A stretch of DNA of 64,000 nt from Siphonodentalium dalli (GCA_032622095.1 CP136065.1:150047577-150111576), one strand, 5' to 3'; shown: positions 35,706-48,639, counted from the stretch's first letter. Numbers and translations are program-made. The notes: generated from the letters alone by a model not told the origin.

Positions 35706-38164
35706 AACACTCCCTTACTTCCCTCTGATTGTGAATGATTGAGTTAGTCCAGGAGATATTGGTCGACCTCTGCACCCCCCCCAGGACTTAACTTCACCCC
35801 ACTAATTTTCTTCCTGAAGGTCTCCTCTAATTTTTTTCACTTGTTAACAAGAAAAAAAAGTGGCCGCAGAGACTCCAGACAAGATGGCGTCCATCATGGC
35901 GGCCATTTTTTTTAAATGCACCAGGTCTCTTTGATCGCCATTATAGTAAAGATGATAGCACATGCGGTCTTGTTTTCCGCTCGATTCGTTATGCTAATAT
36001 ACAACCCTTACAAATTAGCCAAAAATCCGACACCAGAATCCAATATGGCGGCCAAGATGGCCGCCGAAATGTGAAAATATGGTATTTTTCTGACATGTTA
36101 CCACCTTTATTTGTCTCTGTGGGAAAATGTTAGAATGTTTGCGTCATATTATACATTTATCATATAGAGGAGTCATTGGCGAACACATGGGGACCATAAT
36201 ATGCATTCATTGCGGGATATTTTTGTCCGATATCACGTTTTCCCAAATGCCGGTATCATAGGTCAAAGCCGAATCTCCGTTAATAACGCGATGTTATGTT
36301 TCGAATCAATGATTGTTATTGCTATTATAACAACACCCATGCATATATATTTGCAGGAGATACTCGAGCTAGGATTCCTCTTATACCTGAGTTGAGGAAT
36401 ATTTACCCAAATCCAAGATGGCGGCCAAAATGGCCACCAGATATAAAAAATCGCTGATTTTAACATCAGTGAGCATTATTGTCATGATAACTCAACACAT
36501 GCTTACTATTGTAAGTTGGGAACACTTAGGCGAAGAACTTTCCTTTTACCATATCCAAACAAAAGTCCCCCAAATCCAAAATGGCGCCCACAATGGCGGA
36601 CATATTTTGAAAAATCACCGACATTCCCTCATATTCACATCATTGAGCATTATTGTCGAGACAACTCCATCCATGCGTACTGTTGAGTTGGAAATACTGA
36701 GGTGAAGTAATTACCTTACATCTCATGCAAGAAATGGTTTTCCAAATCAAAGATGGCGGCCAAAATGGCGACCGAAATTTGAAAACACGCCTACATTCCT
36801 TTACTTTCTTAGGATGGGCGTTATTGTTTCGCGATTTCTACCCACCATTACATGTTGATATGTATGAATTATCCATTAGGGTTTGGCAAGTGATACCCAC
36901 AGTCAATATGGCGGCCAAACTGGCGGGCAGAAATTGAAAAGAAGCCGATATTATCACATACTAATTTCAACTTTTTGTCATAATATTGATTTGTATAAAC
37001 GAAACGGTACATAATATAAGCCATATATTAGTTCCAATGTAAGTCGTAGCCCTTTGGAAGGATGAAAACCCACAATCGCAATGTGGCATTTCAAAATTAT
37101 TCTCCACTAAGGGCTCATACTGGCCGTAACCTTATATAGGTGCGCCGAATAGTCATATTATGACTTCCAAGAATCAAAACAACAGTACCTGAGCTTATTC
37201 TGAATTGCCACATTCAGCATTATCTAGACTCGTTTCCGTCTCTTCGTCAGATTAATCTATCTCACTCACAACAACAGTTCACTACTCTTCTTTGTAGGAG
37301 TGTGCCACTAATCGGAATGTTTCAAACAATACATATGCCGGTGTCCAGCTCACGTGTTGGTTTCGAAAGCTTGGAATTCTTAGCGAGCTTCATTCGTGGT
37401 ATAGCTTATGGTATAATTCAGATGCTACATATGGGGTATATGCGTCATCTTGTGCGATACACTATAAAGGTATTCGGTCGATGCGTATATACTAGCTTTC
37501 AGAAGGACCTATCTATCTGCGTATTGTCAGCTTTGGTGACCTAATGGGGATAACAACGTGTACACCTGGTGATCTTCCCAAACAGCCACTTCTCAATATA
37601 TGGTTCATCAATTCACATACTCATCTAATGCACTGACGTACCCGGTCAACTTCTGTATATGGCTTCGAATGTTGAAAGCCCGACATTTGACGGATGCATT
37701 TCTGCTAAGGCGTAGAAGACCATAATGCATAATATACCCATAATAATAATATAACTCCTTGAACATGATCATAAGAACAAGCTTGTTGGCGTCCAGCAAT
37801 CGTCTCACCGAACAGATCCAAGCAGATGATAACAATACATACGGTGCTCGTTTGTGGGTATGTGTCATGATAGTGGAAATGAAATTGGACCATGACTGCA
37901 CCGCCCCTTATTTTGTTATGTTTTAGATTCAGACAGGATCTCATGTGTGGCTTTGCTTTCCTTGTATGCTAAGATTGTATGTTCCCATCCGTTTGGAAGC
38001 CGTTCTTAAACAACTGGACCAGGAGTATGCCATTGGCTACTGCTGTATAAGCCCCACCAAGACTGGGGTGTAGTCTTAAAGGCGATACCTTTGATAGTTG
38101 GTTGATATGTCATACGCACGTTGGGTGGTATGGTTCAAGAAAGTACAAATGCCATCAACAAAAG

Positions 38165-38293
38165 GGTGAAATGTTCAACGCGAAGAACACCCAGAGGAAT
38201 GTTACGTTGATGAGCTCTTGCATTCAGTTCAACAAACGTTGGTACACCAAGTGATTTCGTGGTAACATCACCAATGCGACCATTTTCCTGCAT
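38165..38293 (-). pseudogene. Possible decayed coding fragment at centre of the giant palindrome
   Basis: The minus strand from ATG at 38293 reads MQENGRIGDVTTKSLG, VPTFVELNARAHQR, NIPLGVLRVEHF and then a stop. Codon use and the lack of low complexity make it look protein-derived. I do not recognise the family. The flanking inner arms show peptide-level similarity to each other (right: AHFIPTVMAHVHKLAPRA; left: NFISTIMTHTHKRAP), which suggests a once-coding element duplicated in inverted orientation. Confidence 0.3.
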
Positions 38294-40781
38294 GAGACAT
38301 TAACTACTATATTCTAAAGTTATATATATATAAAGCTATATGATCATAAAGGTCGCGTTCCCCAACGGCCACAGCCATTGCCATCGAGACTGTAAATTGT
38401 TCTTTAAATACATAGTGAAATAAATGCACCACAGTTCCTGACATTTTCTTGAATAATACCGCCCACATACTGACACTAACGCCGAGAGAGGATAACAAAA
38501 CACGCATACATTCATGCTATAAAGACATTATCCTTTAGTCCATCCGACTGTTTTGAGGGAGGCTAGCATGTTATTATCCAGACAAAAGTGTACGCAGTTG
38601 AATCAGAAAGGCTTCGAAACGGATGTGGAATACAACCTTACCACACCAAATAAAACCGACACGCATGACATTCGATATCTTAAACATGCACCAGGTGTAG
38701 GGGTGGTGTATACAGTGGCCCATTTCATTCCCACTGTCATGGCGCATGTCCACAAACTAGCACCGCGAGCACTGTTCTTCTCTGCTGGGAGATATTCGAC
38801 GAGACAACTGCGGGGCGTCACACAGTTTGCTTCGGATAATGGTCAAGAAGTGTGGGTAGTCTGTACACTAGGGTCTTCTCCTTAGCAGATAGACATCTGT
38901 CCAAGGGAATGAGACAGCTAGCAACATTCGAAACACTGTCGAAGTTGTCCACATATGCCAATGCGTTCGCTGAGTTTGTGAGTTGACGAACCATCTATTG
39001 ACAAGACAGTGACTAGCTAACTGGTTCGCCAGGTGTACATGTCGTTATCCCATGGGGTATGAGACACATACATAGAGATGACCTTCTGTAAGCTAGACAC
39101 CGGAAAATGAATTGTTTGAAACGTTATGATTAGAGGGACCCTACTCCCAGGAAGTGGTGAATACTTTGTCGGTGTGAGCGACCTAGATTTATCAGACAAA
39201 GAAATGGAAGCTGGTCCAGATAATTATGGACGTGACGTGGCAAATCAGAATCTGTTATCAGGTAATTGTTCTGCTATGACTATTCGGCGCACCTACGCTT
39301 ACGGCCATTATCGGCGCTAAGTGGAGACTGGATTTCGAAATGCCACATCGCGATATTAATTGTGGTGTTTCATCTTTCCAGAAGGATACGAGCTATGTTA
39401 TGCGTTTTGATACCTTTAGGTTGAACTAGTAGATGGTTTATGTACAGTTTCGTCCATACATACAGATATTATGACAAAAAGTTTAAATTAATATGTGAAA
39501 ATATCGATTTCTTTTCAATTTCTAGCCGCCAATTTAGCAGCGATCTTGGCTGTGAGTATCAATTGCCAAACCCTAATGAATACTTCATGTCACTATTCCA
39601 TATCAACATGTAATGGTGGATAGAAATCGCGAAACAATAACGCCCATCGTGAGAAAGTAAAGGAATGTAGACTTGTTTTCAAATTTCGGTCGCCATTTTG
39701 GCCGCCATCTTTGATTTGGAAAACCATTTCTTGCATGAGATGTAAGGTAATTACTTCACCTCAGTATTTCCAACTCAACAGTACGCATGGATGGAGTTGT
39801 CTCGATAATAATGCCCAATGATGTGAATATGAGGGAATGTCGGTGATTTTTCAAAATCTGTCCGCCATTGTGGGCGCCATTTTGGATTTGGGGGACTTTT
39901 ATTTGAATATGATACAAGGAAAGTTCTTCGCCTAAGTGTTCCCAACTTACAATAGTAAGCAGGTGTGGAGTTGTTGTGACAATAATGCTCACTGATGTTA
40001 AAATCAGCGATTTTCGGCGATTTTTTTATTTCTGGTGGCCATTTTGGCCGCCATCTTGGATTTGGGTAAATATTCCTCAACTCAGGTATAAGAGGAATCC
40101 TAGCTCGAGTATCTCCTGCAAATATATATGCATGGGTGTTGTTATAATAGCAATAACATTCATTGATTCGAAACATAACATCGCGTTATTAACGGAGATT
40201 CGGCTTTGACCTATGATACCGGCATTTGGGAAAACGTGATATCGGACAAAAATATCCCGCAATGAATGCATATTATGGTCCCCATGTGTTCACCAATGAC
40301 TCCTCTATATGATAAATGTATAACATGACGCAAAAATTCTAACATTTTCCCACAGAGACAAACGAAAGGTGGTAACATGTCAGAAAAATGGCATATTTTC
40401 ACATTTCGGCGGCCATCTTGGCCGCCATATTGGATTCTGGTGTCGAATTTTTGGCTAATTTGTAAGGGATGTATATTAGCATAACGAATCGAGCGGAAAA
40501 CAAGACCGCATGTGCTATCATCTTTACTATAATGGCGATCAAAGAGACCTGGTGCATTTAAAACAAATGGCCGCCATGATGGACGCCATCTTGTCTGGAG
40601 TCTCTGCGGCCACTTTTTTTTCTTGTTAACAAGTGAAAAAAATTAGAGGAGACCTTATGGAAGAAAATTAGTGGGGTGAAGTTAAGTCCTGGGGGGGGGG
40701 GGTGCAGAGGTCGACCAATATCTCCTGGACTAAGTCCATCTCATACTGAGTCATAGTATATTATGATGGGCCCAGCGTAAT

Positions 40782-41165
40782 GCTGAATAGGTCACTCTCA
40801 CCGGTTTTCTGTGATAAAGTTACCCAGGTTCCTGAAATTGTGATAAAGTTACCCAGGTTGGAGAGAATTGTGACAAAGTTACCCAGGTTAAGTAAATCTC
40901 ACAATAAGAACTTGATTTAAAAGTGACTGAGGGAAATACTGTTCAGTTTTGACAAGTAAAGCCCATATTAAGCACACATTAAGACAATAGTACTGTAGCT
41001 CGTCATTTTTATCGCAAAAATGAATAATTTAATTGTTGCTAAACATGAAATATTCTTAACCTGGGTAACTTTATCACAAACCTCTCCAACCTGGGTAACT
41101 TTATCACAATTTCAGGAACCTGGGTAACTTTATCACAGAAAACCGGTGAGAGTGACCTATTCAGC
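40782..41165. mobile_element. 384-bp foldback element nested in right arm
   Basis: GCTGAATAGGTCACTCTCACC at one end and the exact mirror at the other, with arms of about 80 bp containing three repeats of GTGATAAAGTTACCCAGGTT. It is absent from the matching position of the left arm, so it inserted or was retained after the palindrome formed. GGTCACTCTCACC is also the end motif of the element at 50629-50915. Confidence 0.85.
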
Positions 41166-41633
41166 CATAGTAATAGCCCCATACAGACTCGAAGTTGAAG
41201 AAAAAACATATTTCCATATGCATATCAGCATCTCTGTCCCTGGTGTCCCTGTCCCTGTTAAAGGGATATCTCCTGCACAGATATATACCATTTCCATGGC
41301 CATAAAAAGGGAATTAGGGGTTACCGGGGGGCTTGCTTCCTTCATATTGTGTACTTATTGACTTGAAATAGATAAGAAAAAAAAACTATTTTCATATTAT
41401 CAGCATCCCTGTCCCCAAGAATGTGTGTCTCCATCACAGAGATCAAGTATATTTTATAAATGAGACATATCCTGCACAGATCTATACCATTTCCATGTCA
41501 TAAAAGGGATCTAGGGGTTACTGGGGGAATATTGCTTGCCTCATATGGTGGGCCTATATAGATTTGAGTGATGTCTTTAGGCCTGTGCCATTTAAAATTA
41601 ATTCAGGGGGGAATCAATGAATATAAATTTTTA

Positions 41634-41783
41634 TTTGCGCTTAAGCGCAGATCATTTGCGCTTAAGCGCAAATATGATCTATTTGCGCTTAAGTGCAAAT
41701 GAATTGCGCTTTTATTTTATAAGCGCAAATGATAGAGGTTATTTGCGCTTAAGCGCAAATATTTGCGCTTAAGCGTAAATAAA
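41634..41783. repeat. Tandem 20-bp perfect palindromes (right arm)
   Basis: Counterpart of 35541-35705, with ATTTGCGCTTAAGCGCAAAT and half-units interrupted by short AT-rich spacers. Order and number of units differ from the left arm, so the two tracts evolve independently. Confidence 0.85.
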
Positions 41784-41975
41784 TAATAAATGTGCAAAGG
41801 GCCTCCCATACAATTGATATTCTTATTTCCTACGGCTTGTGTGGCTTGGTGTTTAGTAGTAGGCCTACGCGGTAAAATACGACTGTCAATCAGACTGCAG
41901 TAGGCGGAGCTAGAGCTACAACAACTGGCTTCTAGAGCCTGCGGATGGGTACAATTACTCCCTTACTCGGTACGT

Positions 41976-44900
41976 ATAAAAGCCGAACACAACCGAACAC
42001 AACCGAACATAACCGAACACAAGTCCAAATAATGGGAAATATAACGAATAAAGTTCATAGGCATGTGTATTCATGTTCACACTATTACTATACGAAGTTT
42101 GGTGGAGTTCGGGCCAATAATAAGTGTTTTATTCGATATTTTGTAAAACGCGTTTTGTGTTCGGCATAGAAAAGCCGAACACAAGTTATAATTTTGTCGT
42201 GGATTAGTCTAACGGCTGTCTAGCTAGGTGATAATTAATATCTGACATGGTCACTAATCCGAAAGGGTTTAATTGTTGTTGGTGGCGGTCTCTCACCTAT
42301 TGTAGTTCAGTGTTTTGACAACTAGTTTCAGTGTTTGATGGCGCCTACTATTATAGAAACATGCTATTGATAGGCCCCGTCGTGAAAGACAACGATTGTA
42401 AAAACGTTGAGTGACAAACAAGTTTTCCCGCTAGTACACATACCTTATGCACTCGTCACATGAAGCAAAACTTGGTGTAAACAATATTTATACACAATAC
42501 AAAACAAGATGAATATTTTACAAAATTGCTAATGGGTGATTGGAAAGGGATTAGACAACAAGCCTGTTGTGGGTTTTTTGTAAGTCCTCTCCCAAAACTT
42601 GACGAGAAACATGAGTAAGACTGAGAGTCAAGAAAAGGTGAGCGAATAAGTTGGTAACTGTTTTAACGGTGAGAAAGGTCTCCTGGTATACAATAGACAA
42701 ATGCTTAATTTACGAAGATACCGACAAACGGGGCTATTGCCAAGAAGCCATGTCAGACTAAAAGAGTAAAGACATGCAAAACTAGATCAATCAACCCCAG
42801 CAAACGTCAAAAAGTATCTTGAGCGCAAAATAAATAATCTTTATTCCTTTCATATCACATTCCTGTCATATCAGACACATTTTTGAAAATAAAATAAGAT
42901 CTTAAATTCATGCATATCAGACTTTTAAAAATATACAATACGAAACGCTCTTTATTCGTATTCAGATAATTCATTTCAATTCAATAACCAATTCAATCGG
43001 TATTCAATGCATGTGTTTATACGATAAGTTAAATACTGGCTTTATATCGGCTTCCACCATCATGCAACATGATACATGTATATACACAAAAGTTAGGCAC
43101 GCATCAGAGCCATTTCCATAAACTGACTTCAAGGAGAACAAGCTCTGCCCAAATCCGTTCCGCCGAGGGCAGTGTTTGCCTACCTCTAATGTCGGGTATT
43201 CTTGAATGTCAGTGGGTGCCTAAATTTTGTGGTAATCACAAAATGTGCTTCATATTTTGTGCTTTTATATTGTGCTTTATATTTTGTGCTTCACATCTTT
43301 ATGTTTTAACCCTTTGAACCCTGGCGCCCCACAGTGATCGACACCCTGACCCGGGGCTCCCAGTGGTATGTCCGCTTAAATTAGATAGTTTCTAGTAGCA
43401 TGGTGTTGATTATGTTCAAATTGCGACACCGGTCTGAAACTTTACAGGTTTGTCCCCCATGGATCAGCGATCATTATAAGATCGCGAGCCTTTGCCTCGC
43501 GGCAACTCCTTGGTAACGGTTGCTAGGCAACTACCCGGAATTGACTGGAAAATGTAAATATAGCTTATAGCGTCGTAATTCAACCTCAGTGATTGCGTTT
43601 TTTGATGCAGGTACTACCCTAACGTGAAATTTGAGATATACCCGACCAGAATAGTGAACCAAATATCCCATTTAAGGGTAGCAACGGTTGCTAAGCAAAT
43701 ACCACAACTGATCGAATGACATAATTGCACTAACCATTCAGTGGTATGTTTTTCCTTAATTTAGACAGTGTCTAGTCGCATGGTGTTGGTTATGTTGAAA
43801 GGGGACACCTACCTGAAACTGTGCAGGCATGATATATGCATGCACGGACCACTGATCATTGTAAGATCGGGAGACGTTGCCACCCGATCTCGCCTTAGAA
43901 ACGGTTACTAGGCAACTACCCGAAATTTGCAGGATAAACGAATTCTAGCTTATAACGTTGTAATTATACATCAGCGAATTGCGTTTCGATGCAACCAACA
44001 TCCTAATGTGAAATTAAGATATACCTGACCATGCGCGAGTAAGTCAACTTGATATGCGATAGACTTTTTGCTGCATGTGGCACAACAGAGACTGATATTA
44101 CAGAGACCAGAAACAACGTAATTTCCCGTAACATATCGTGGCCCCATTGTTCAAGTAAGCTGTCTAGATTGTGTCTACTATACTAACATGTGAAACATGC
44201 AACAAAATGTCATATTTAGCGCCACATTTAACTTAAACGCATTTTTTTAAATGAATTATAGTCTGCGCCCATGCGCATATTTTCCTAGCCATTTCTAGCG
44301 GGCAGCCAATCCATATAGACACCTTTGCCAGCGCTGACTTCAATAGGCCAATTTAAATATATATATTAGTGGGTATGTCGTGTATAAGTACGTTATAAAC
44401 CATTTATTTGTCATTGCGCTAGTCTGCGCATGCGCTAGTCTGCGCATGCGCCAATAAATCAACTTCATATGTGATAGACCCTTCCCCATATGTAGCAGAA
44501 CACTGGTTAATATACACGAGGGTAATTTAAACTGAAATTGTGTGTCTAAATTACGTCTGTTATGTACACACACGGGGAACACGAAATTATATGCCGTATA
44601 TAGCGGCATAGTTCGCTTAAAATATCGTATGTTTTTGTAGATTATATGCTATGCGCATGCGCATATATTTCTACCCGATACTAGCGGTCAACCATTCCAT
44701 ACGCACCATGGGCGCCGCTGACATATGTGGGGGCAATTTAAATATAAATCAGTGGGTCAGATGCTCGTTATACTATATATAAATTTGCTACCGAATCATG
44801 TCGTCGCTGCACCGAAATATCGGTGTTACGGGATATAGTCACGGTTCGTTTGCACCTACATATCGGTGTTACGGGTTCAAAGGGTTAAGCTACGTGTGTT

Positions 44901-46032
44901 TTATGCCACCGACTCATGCATTGTATATAAGTATATATATAGTATATTGTATAGTATATTGTATAGTACATTTAACATACACTATGATTGACATCAATTC
45001 CACCATAATTCCTTGCACCATCACCAAGATATGTTATGTCGCCAGCTAAAACACGACGTAGAATCGCCAGATAACAAACATATGAAGATATCGCCAGGGT
45101 GATAAAAAACAAAACTAAACAGAGATGGTGATCGGTGAAAACAAAAGAACTAGTCGGTGGTCATGAATAGAGAAGAGTATAGTAACACAGATCTATGTTT
45201 TGCATATATATAATTTTACAATGTTTACTTATGATTGCAATAAACTATTTGACAATTATTTGTTTTGTGGTTAGTATTATACTCTCCGTACAATTTCCGC
45301 ATGAGTAACATGCATCAACAACCGATTTACTACTTCTTAGAAGTCCGGGGCGTGCTGATATGTTCGCATTTGTCCAGTATGATCCATCTAAACTATATAT
45401 TGTACGAATGTACTTGTAATAATAACGGGGTGGGGGTAACATTTTAGTGAGAATGCAGACGAAAATGGACAACAATACGTTTTTCTCGCGAATAAATCCT
45501 GCCAAATCCCACCTGGCAGATATTACTTATCACCTATCAGCGGATAAACTAATCCACGAGACAGAAGTTTGTGTTCGGCGTTTCTATGCCGAACACAAAC
45601 GCGTTATACAAAACATCTAACAAAACACTCATTATTGAAGTAAACTCCACCAAACTTCGCATAGTAATAGGTTGAACGTGAATACATATGTCTGAATTTA
45701 CAAGGTGGTCGCATATTTAGTAGACTCTATATAGAGTTATATATCTCAAACGTCAGCTAACGCCACATCTATGTGTTAATTAATTAACACCGGTGACTGA
45801 ATGAGTGTCGAACATAAGCTAGCTTGTGTTCGGCTTTTCTATGCCGAACACAAAACGCGTCTTACAAAATATCGAATAAAACACTTATTATTGGCCCAAA
45901 CTCCACCAAACTTCGTATATTAATAGTGTGAACATGAATACACATGCCTATGAACTTTATTCATGAAATTTCCCATTATTTGGACTTGTGTTCGGTTATG
46001 TTCGGTTGTGTTCGGTTGTGTTCGGCTTTTAT
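41976..46032. mobile_element. 4.06-kb element with long inverted repeats (CCGAACACAACCGAACAC)
   Basis: The left end ATAAAAGCCGAACACAACCG and the right end GGTTGTGTTCGGCTTTTAT are mirrored. The arms of about 270 bp include GTTTTGTGTTCGGCATAG, CGTGGATTAGT and GGTGATAATTAATATCTG. The right arm has an extra partial copy (45560-45670), so the terminal repeat is duplicated there. The interior has no recognisable transposase and is mainly the nested 1.58-kb element. Confidence 0.8.
43306..44888. mobile_element. 1.58-kb TTAA-flanked element (CCCTTTGAACCC ends) nested in the 4.06-kb element
   Basis: TTAACCCTTTGAACCC and GGGTTCAAAGGGTTAA are exact mirror ends including the TTAA. The interior has two direct copies of a roughly 290-bp block spaced 380 bp apart (43359 and 43739), with GGTAACGGTTGCTAGGCAAC motifs, and several TGCGCATGCGC palindromes at 44260-44660. 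No coding capacity was recognised. Confidence 0.85.
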
Positions 46033-47129
46033 GAGCTCCCCAATTACTTTTTCTGGTATTATCGTATTGCTCGTAAAAATATAGCGCCAATGTATATATA
46101 ATAATTTTGGTGAATTGTGTAATTTTAAGAATAAAATTACATCTTTGCTATTTATTATGAAATCAGATGGATGCAATTTCAATATGTTCGTACGTCTCAT
46201 CCGCATTCGGCCATTTAATTAGTAAATAACAGAGGTTCAAGGACAAGATCACAGACTGTCACTGTGACAGAGTACTACTACGAGTACGATTACGAAGCGG
46301 GACATTGAAATGTGTGAACTCTACTCACCATCTGAGTTGGACATCAGCCGTGTACTGGACATCTGTCCAACTTTATATTCTGATTTGGTCAGACGAGACT
46401 TGATTGTCACAAAAGATGTTGAGACAACAATCAACAGAATTTTCGACGGGTCGCTCACGGTACCGTAACCATTATTCATTAATTTTGATCTCAGATAAGT
46501 CATTGACTCATTCGAGTCATTGGTCGGACTGTTGGACTCATTCCTCTGACATCAACACTGATCAAGATTCAAATGATCAATCATTCAATGCACACGTACA
46601 ACTTGTCACAAGCTTCTGTGTTCAATGTCACCAGTCACGGCAATTGGAATCGATGTTATTGCTATAGATATAGTATAGTATATATATACTAGCAGTACCC
46701 GGCGTACGTAACTACGTTGCCCAGGTTAAAGTGATGTGAAACCCTCTGTGGATATTTGGTGGGAATAGAGAATACTCTTGCTCTCAAAGTGTTAAACGTA
46801 TTCTCTTAAATTGTATATCCAAATGGCATCACAAAACATTATTCTTACACATGGAATGTAACTTATAAGTAATTAGTAGTAGCTCACCTTGTCACTGTCA
46901 GGTCGGAGCGATTACCATTTTGTTTATCGCGTTTAATCTGTCCCAACAATAAAGAAATACTTATTTATTTACAACTGCATATAACAGACGTTATAGCATG
47001 AAACATGAACAGCATAAACTAATTAGTTCGAAAAAATAAAAGACTGACAATTGTGTTTCACATAGACAGAGATGTATCAATCAATCAATCTAGTTTAATA
47101 TCATATCTTCATGAAGATACAGATGTTTT

Positions 47130-47500
47130 AAAGATATGTCCAGGTGCTCCTCTGTTCTGGTGCTATATACTGGCTAATCATTTTCAGTTTAAAAGAATTG
47201 ATGTTATGCATGTATAGCAGCTACATGTGCCTGACACAGCGATATTTTGAGTTGTTTATGTTAGGCAATGAGTCTGTTCTAAAAAATGAAAGAAATCCTC
47301 TGTATCTGGCAGATGTATATACCCTTGTCAGATGTCAATATTGGAGGATCCTGAAAAGTCATGTGCTACGGACTGCGTTTTCCTTTATCTCAGAAGTAAC
47401 AATATTTGACTGCACACTGTGGCCACTATTTTTGAACAGGCCTGCTCTGCATTTCCATATCTCTTGGCAATTGTAACTTTGTGTGGAAACTATATTGAAT
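47130..47500 (-). pseudogene. Probable third LINE C-terminal remnant, decayed
   Basis: In one minus-strand frame the sequence reads RVYTSARYRG, FFRTDSLPNINNSKYRCVRHM, a stop, then INSFKLKMISQYIAPEQRSTW. The LPN-x-xNNSKYR and later QYIxxxxxxRS pattern resembles the last 60 residues of LINE ORF2 proteins downstream of the Cys/His knuckle. Several stops interrupt it, and the knuckle itself is not clear. The longer opposite-strand open frame in the same place has no recognisable features. Confidence 0.35.
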
Positions 47501-48639
47501 GGGACAGACTCAATCGTGTTATAATATATACATGAGCCATTCTAATATGCAATCCTCTGACGATTCAAGGTCCCTCAGTTTGAATGAATATATGTATCTC
47601 TTAAATAGATTGATATAAATATACTTTTAATGCTTTCTTCTATGTACCGGTATCTGTGTTGCTAGATCATTATAGGAATGCCCTGATTTCCATCCCCATA
47701 TAAATATGACAGTTGAGAAGATCTAATTGTTCAAGTGACCTAATTTGGTCACCATTTGTCGAGATTGTGAAATTGGAACACCAAAAGCTCAGATCGACAT
47801 GGAGATGGCCTTGGAGATGACTATATATGACTTTGTTGGATATCAGCGAATTGAACAATGCTAGTGAATCTCCTCTCGCAATCCATGACCCAAATGACCC
47901 CAAATGTGATCACGGAGAAGAATAATATATCAATTTGGTAGAAACATATTTTTATAAGTTTTTGGTGACCCTCCCATCTCTATTTCGGACTCAATCGGCG
48001 TCATTAAACCACACACTTAAGACCCATTATAAATAGAGATGAATATATATAAAATTTATGAAAATTGGCGTGTATACAAATTCGTATCACATTTAGGGCC
48101 ACCATTGCATTCTCTCACCCAAAAGGCACCAATTTGGCGCATTTAAACCACACGATTAGATTATTTGTATCACGGAGAAGAATATGTATCAATCAGGTGG
48201 AAATCGGCGCTAAACATATTGTTTATCAATGTTAGTGTCCCTCTCACCCTCTAGGCACCCCTGACTCGAATGGCCCCACTTTTGACATCTTTAAACCACA
48301 CAATTAGACTCCTGATATCATGGAGATTATGACTTTTAAGTTTGGTGCTAATCCGCGACTAAACAAATTTTTATCAAGTTTAGTGCCCACCCTACCCACC
48401 CCCATCTCTCACCAAAGCAGCACCAATATGACGTCTTTAAAATCACATGATTAGATTCCTCATATCATGGATAAGAATGTGTATCAATTTGGTGGAAATT
48501 GGCGCTAAAAATATTGTGTATCAATTTTGGTGCCCCTCTCCCTTTCAGTGCACCCCTGGCTCGAATGACGCCACTTTTGACAGCTTTAAGCCACGCCATT
48601 AGACACCTCATACCATGGGGATGAATTTGTATAACATGA

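Larger units (their letters stand above)
35507..41819. repeat. Giant imperfect palindrome, about 6.3 kb, arms about 2.5 kb
   Basis: The ends CAATTGTATGGGAGGCCCTTT (35507) and AAAGGGCCTCCCATACAATTG (ending 41819) are mirror copies. The arms can be followed inward through the ATTTGCGCTTAAGCGCAAAT tracts, the CTCCAGACAAGATGGCGTCC block (35871 and 40590), 36201-36730 versus 39735-40270 (a few differences only), 37160-37330 versus 39100-39265 and 37494-37710 versus 38876-39080 (strongly diverged), to about 38020/38590. The centre is near 38.3 kb. The right arm carries about 0.85 kb of extra DNA, including the element at 40782-41165. No transposase was recognised. Confidence 0.85.

Noticed and set aside
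36201-36395. 64-codon frame found almost identically at 40077-40271
   Set aside because: Conservation reflects the palindrome arms as DNA; changes are not biased to third positions and no domain is visible.
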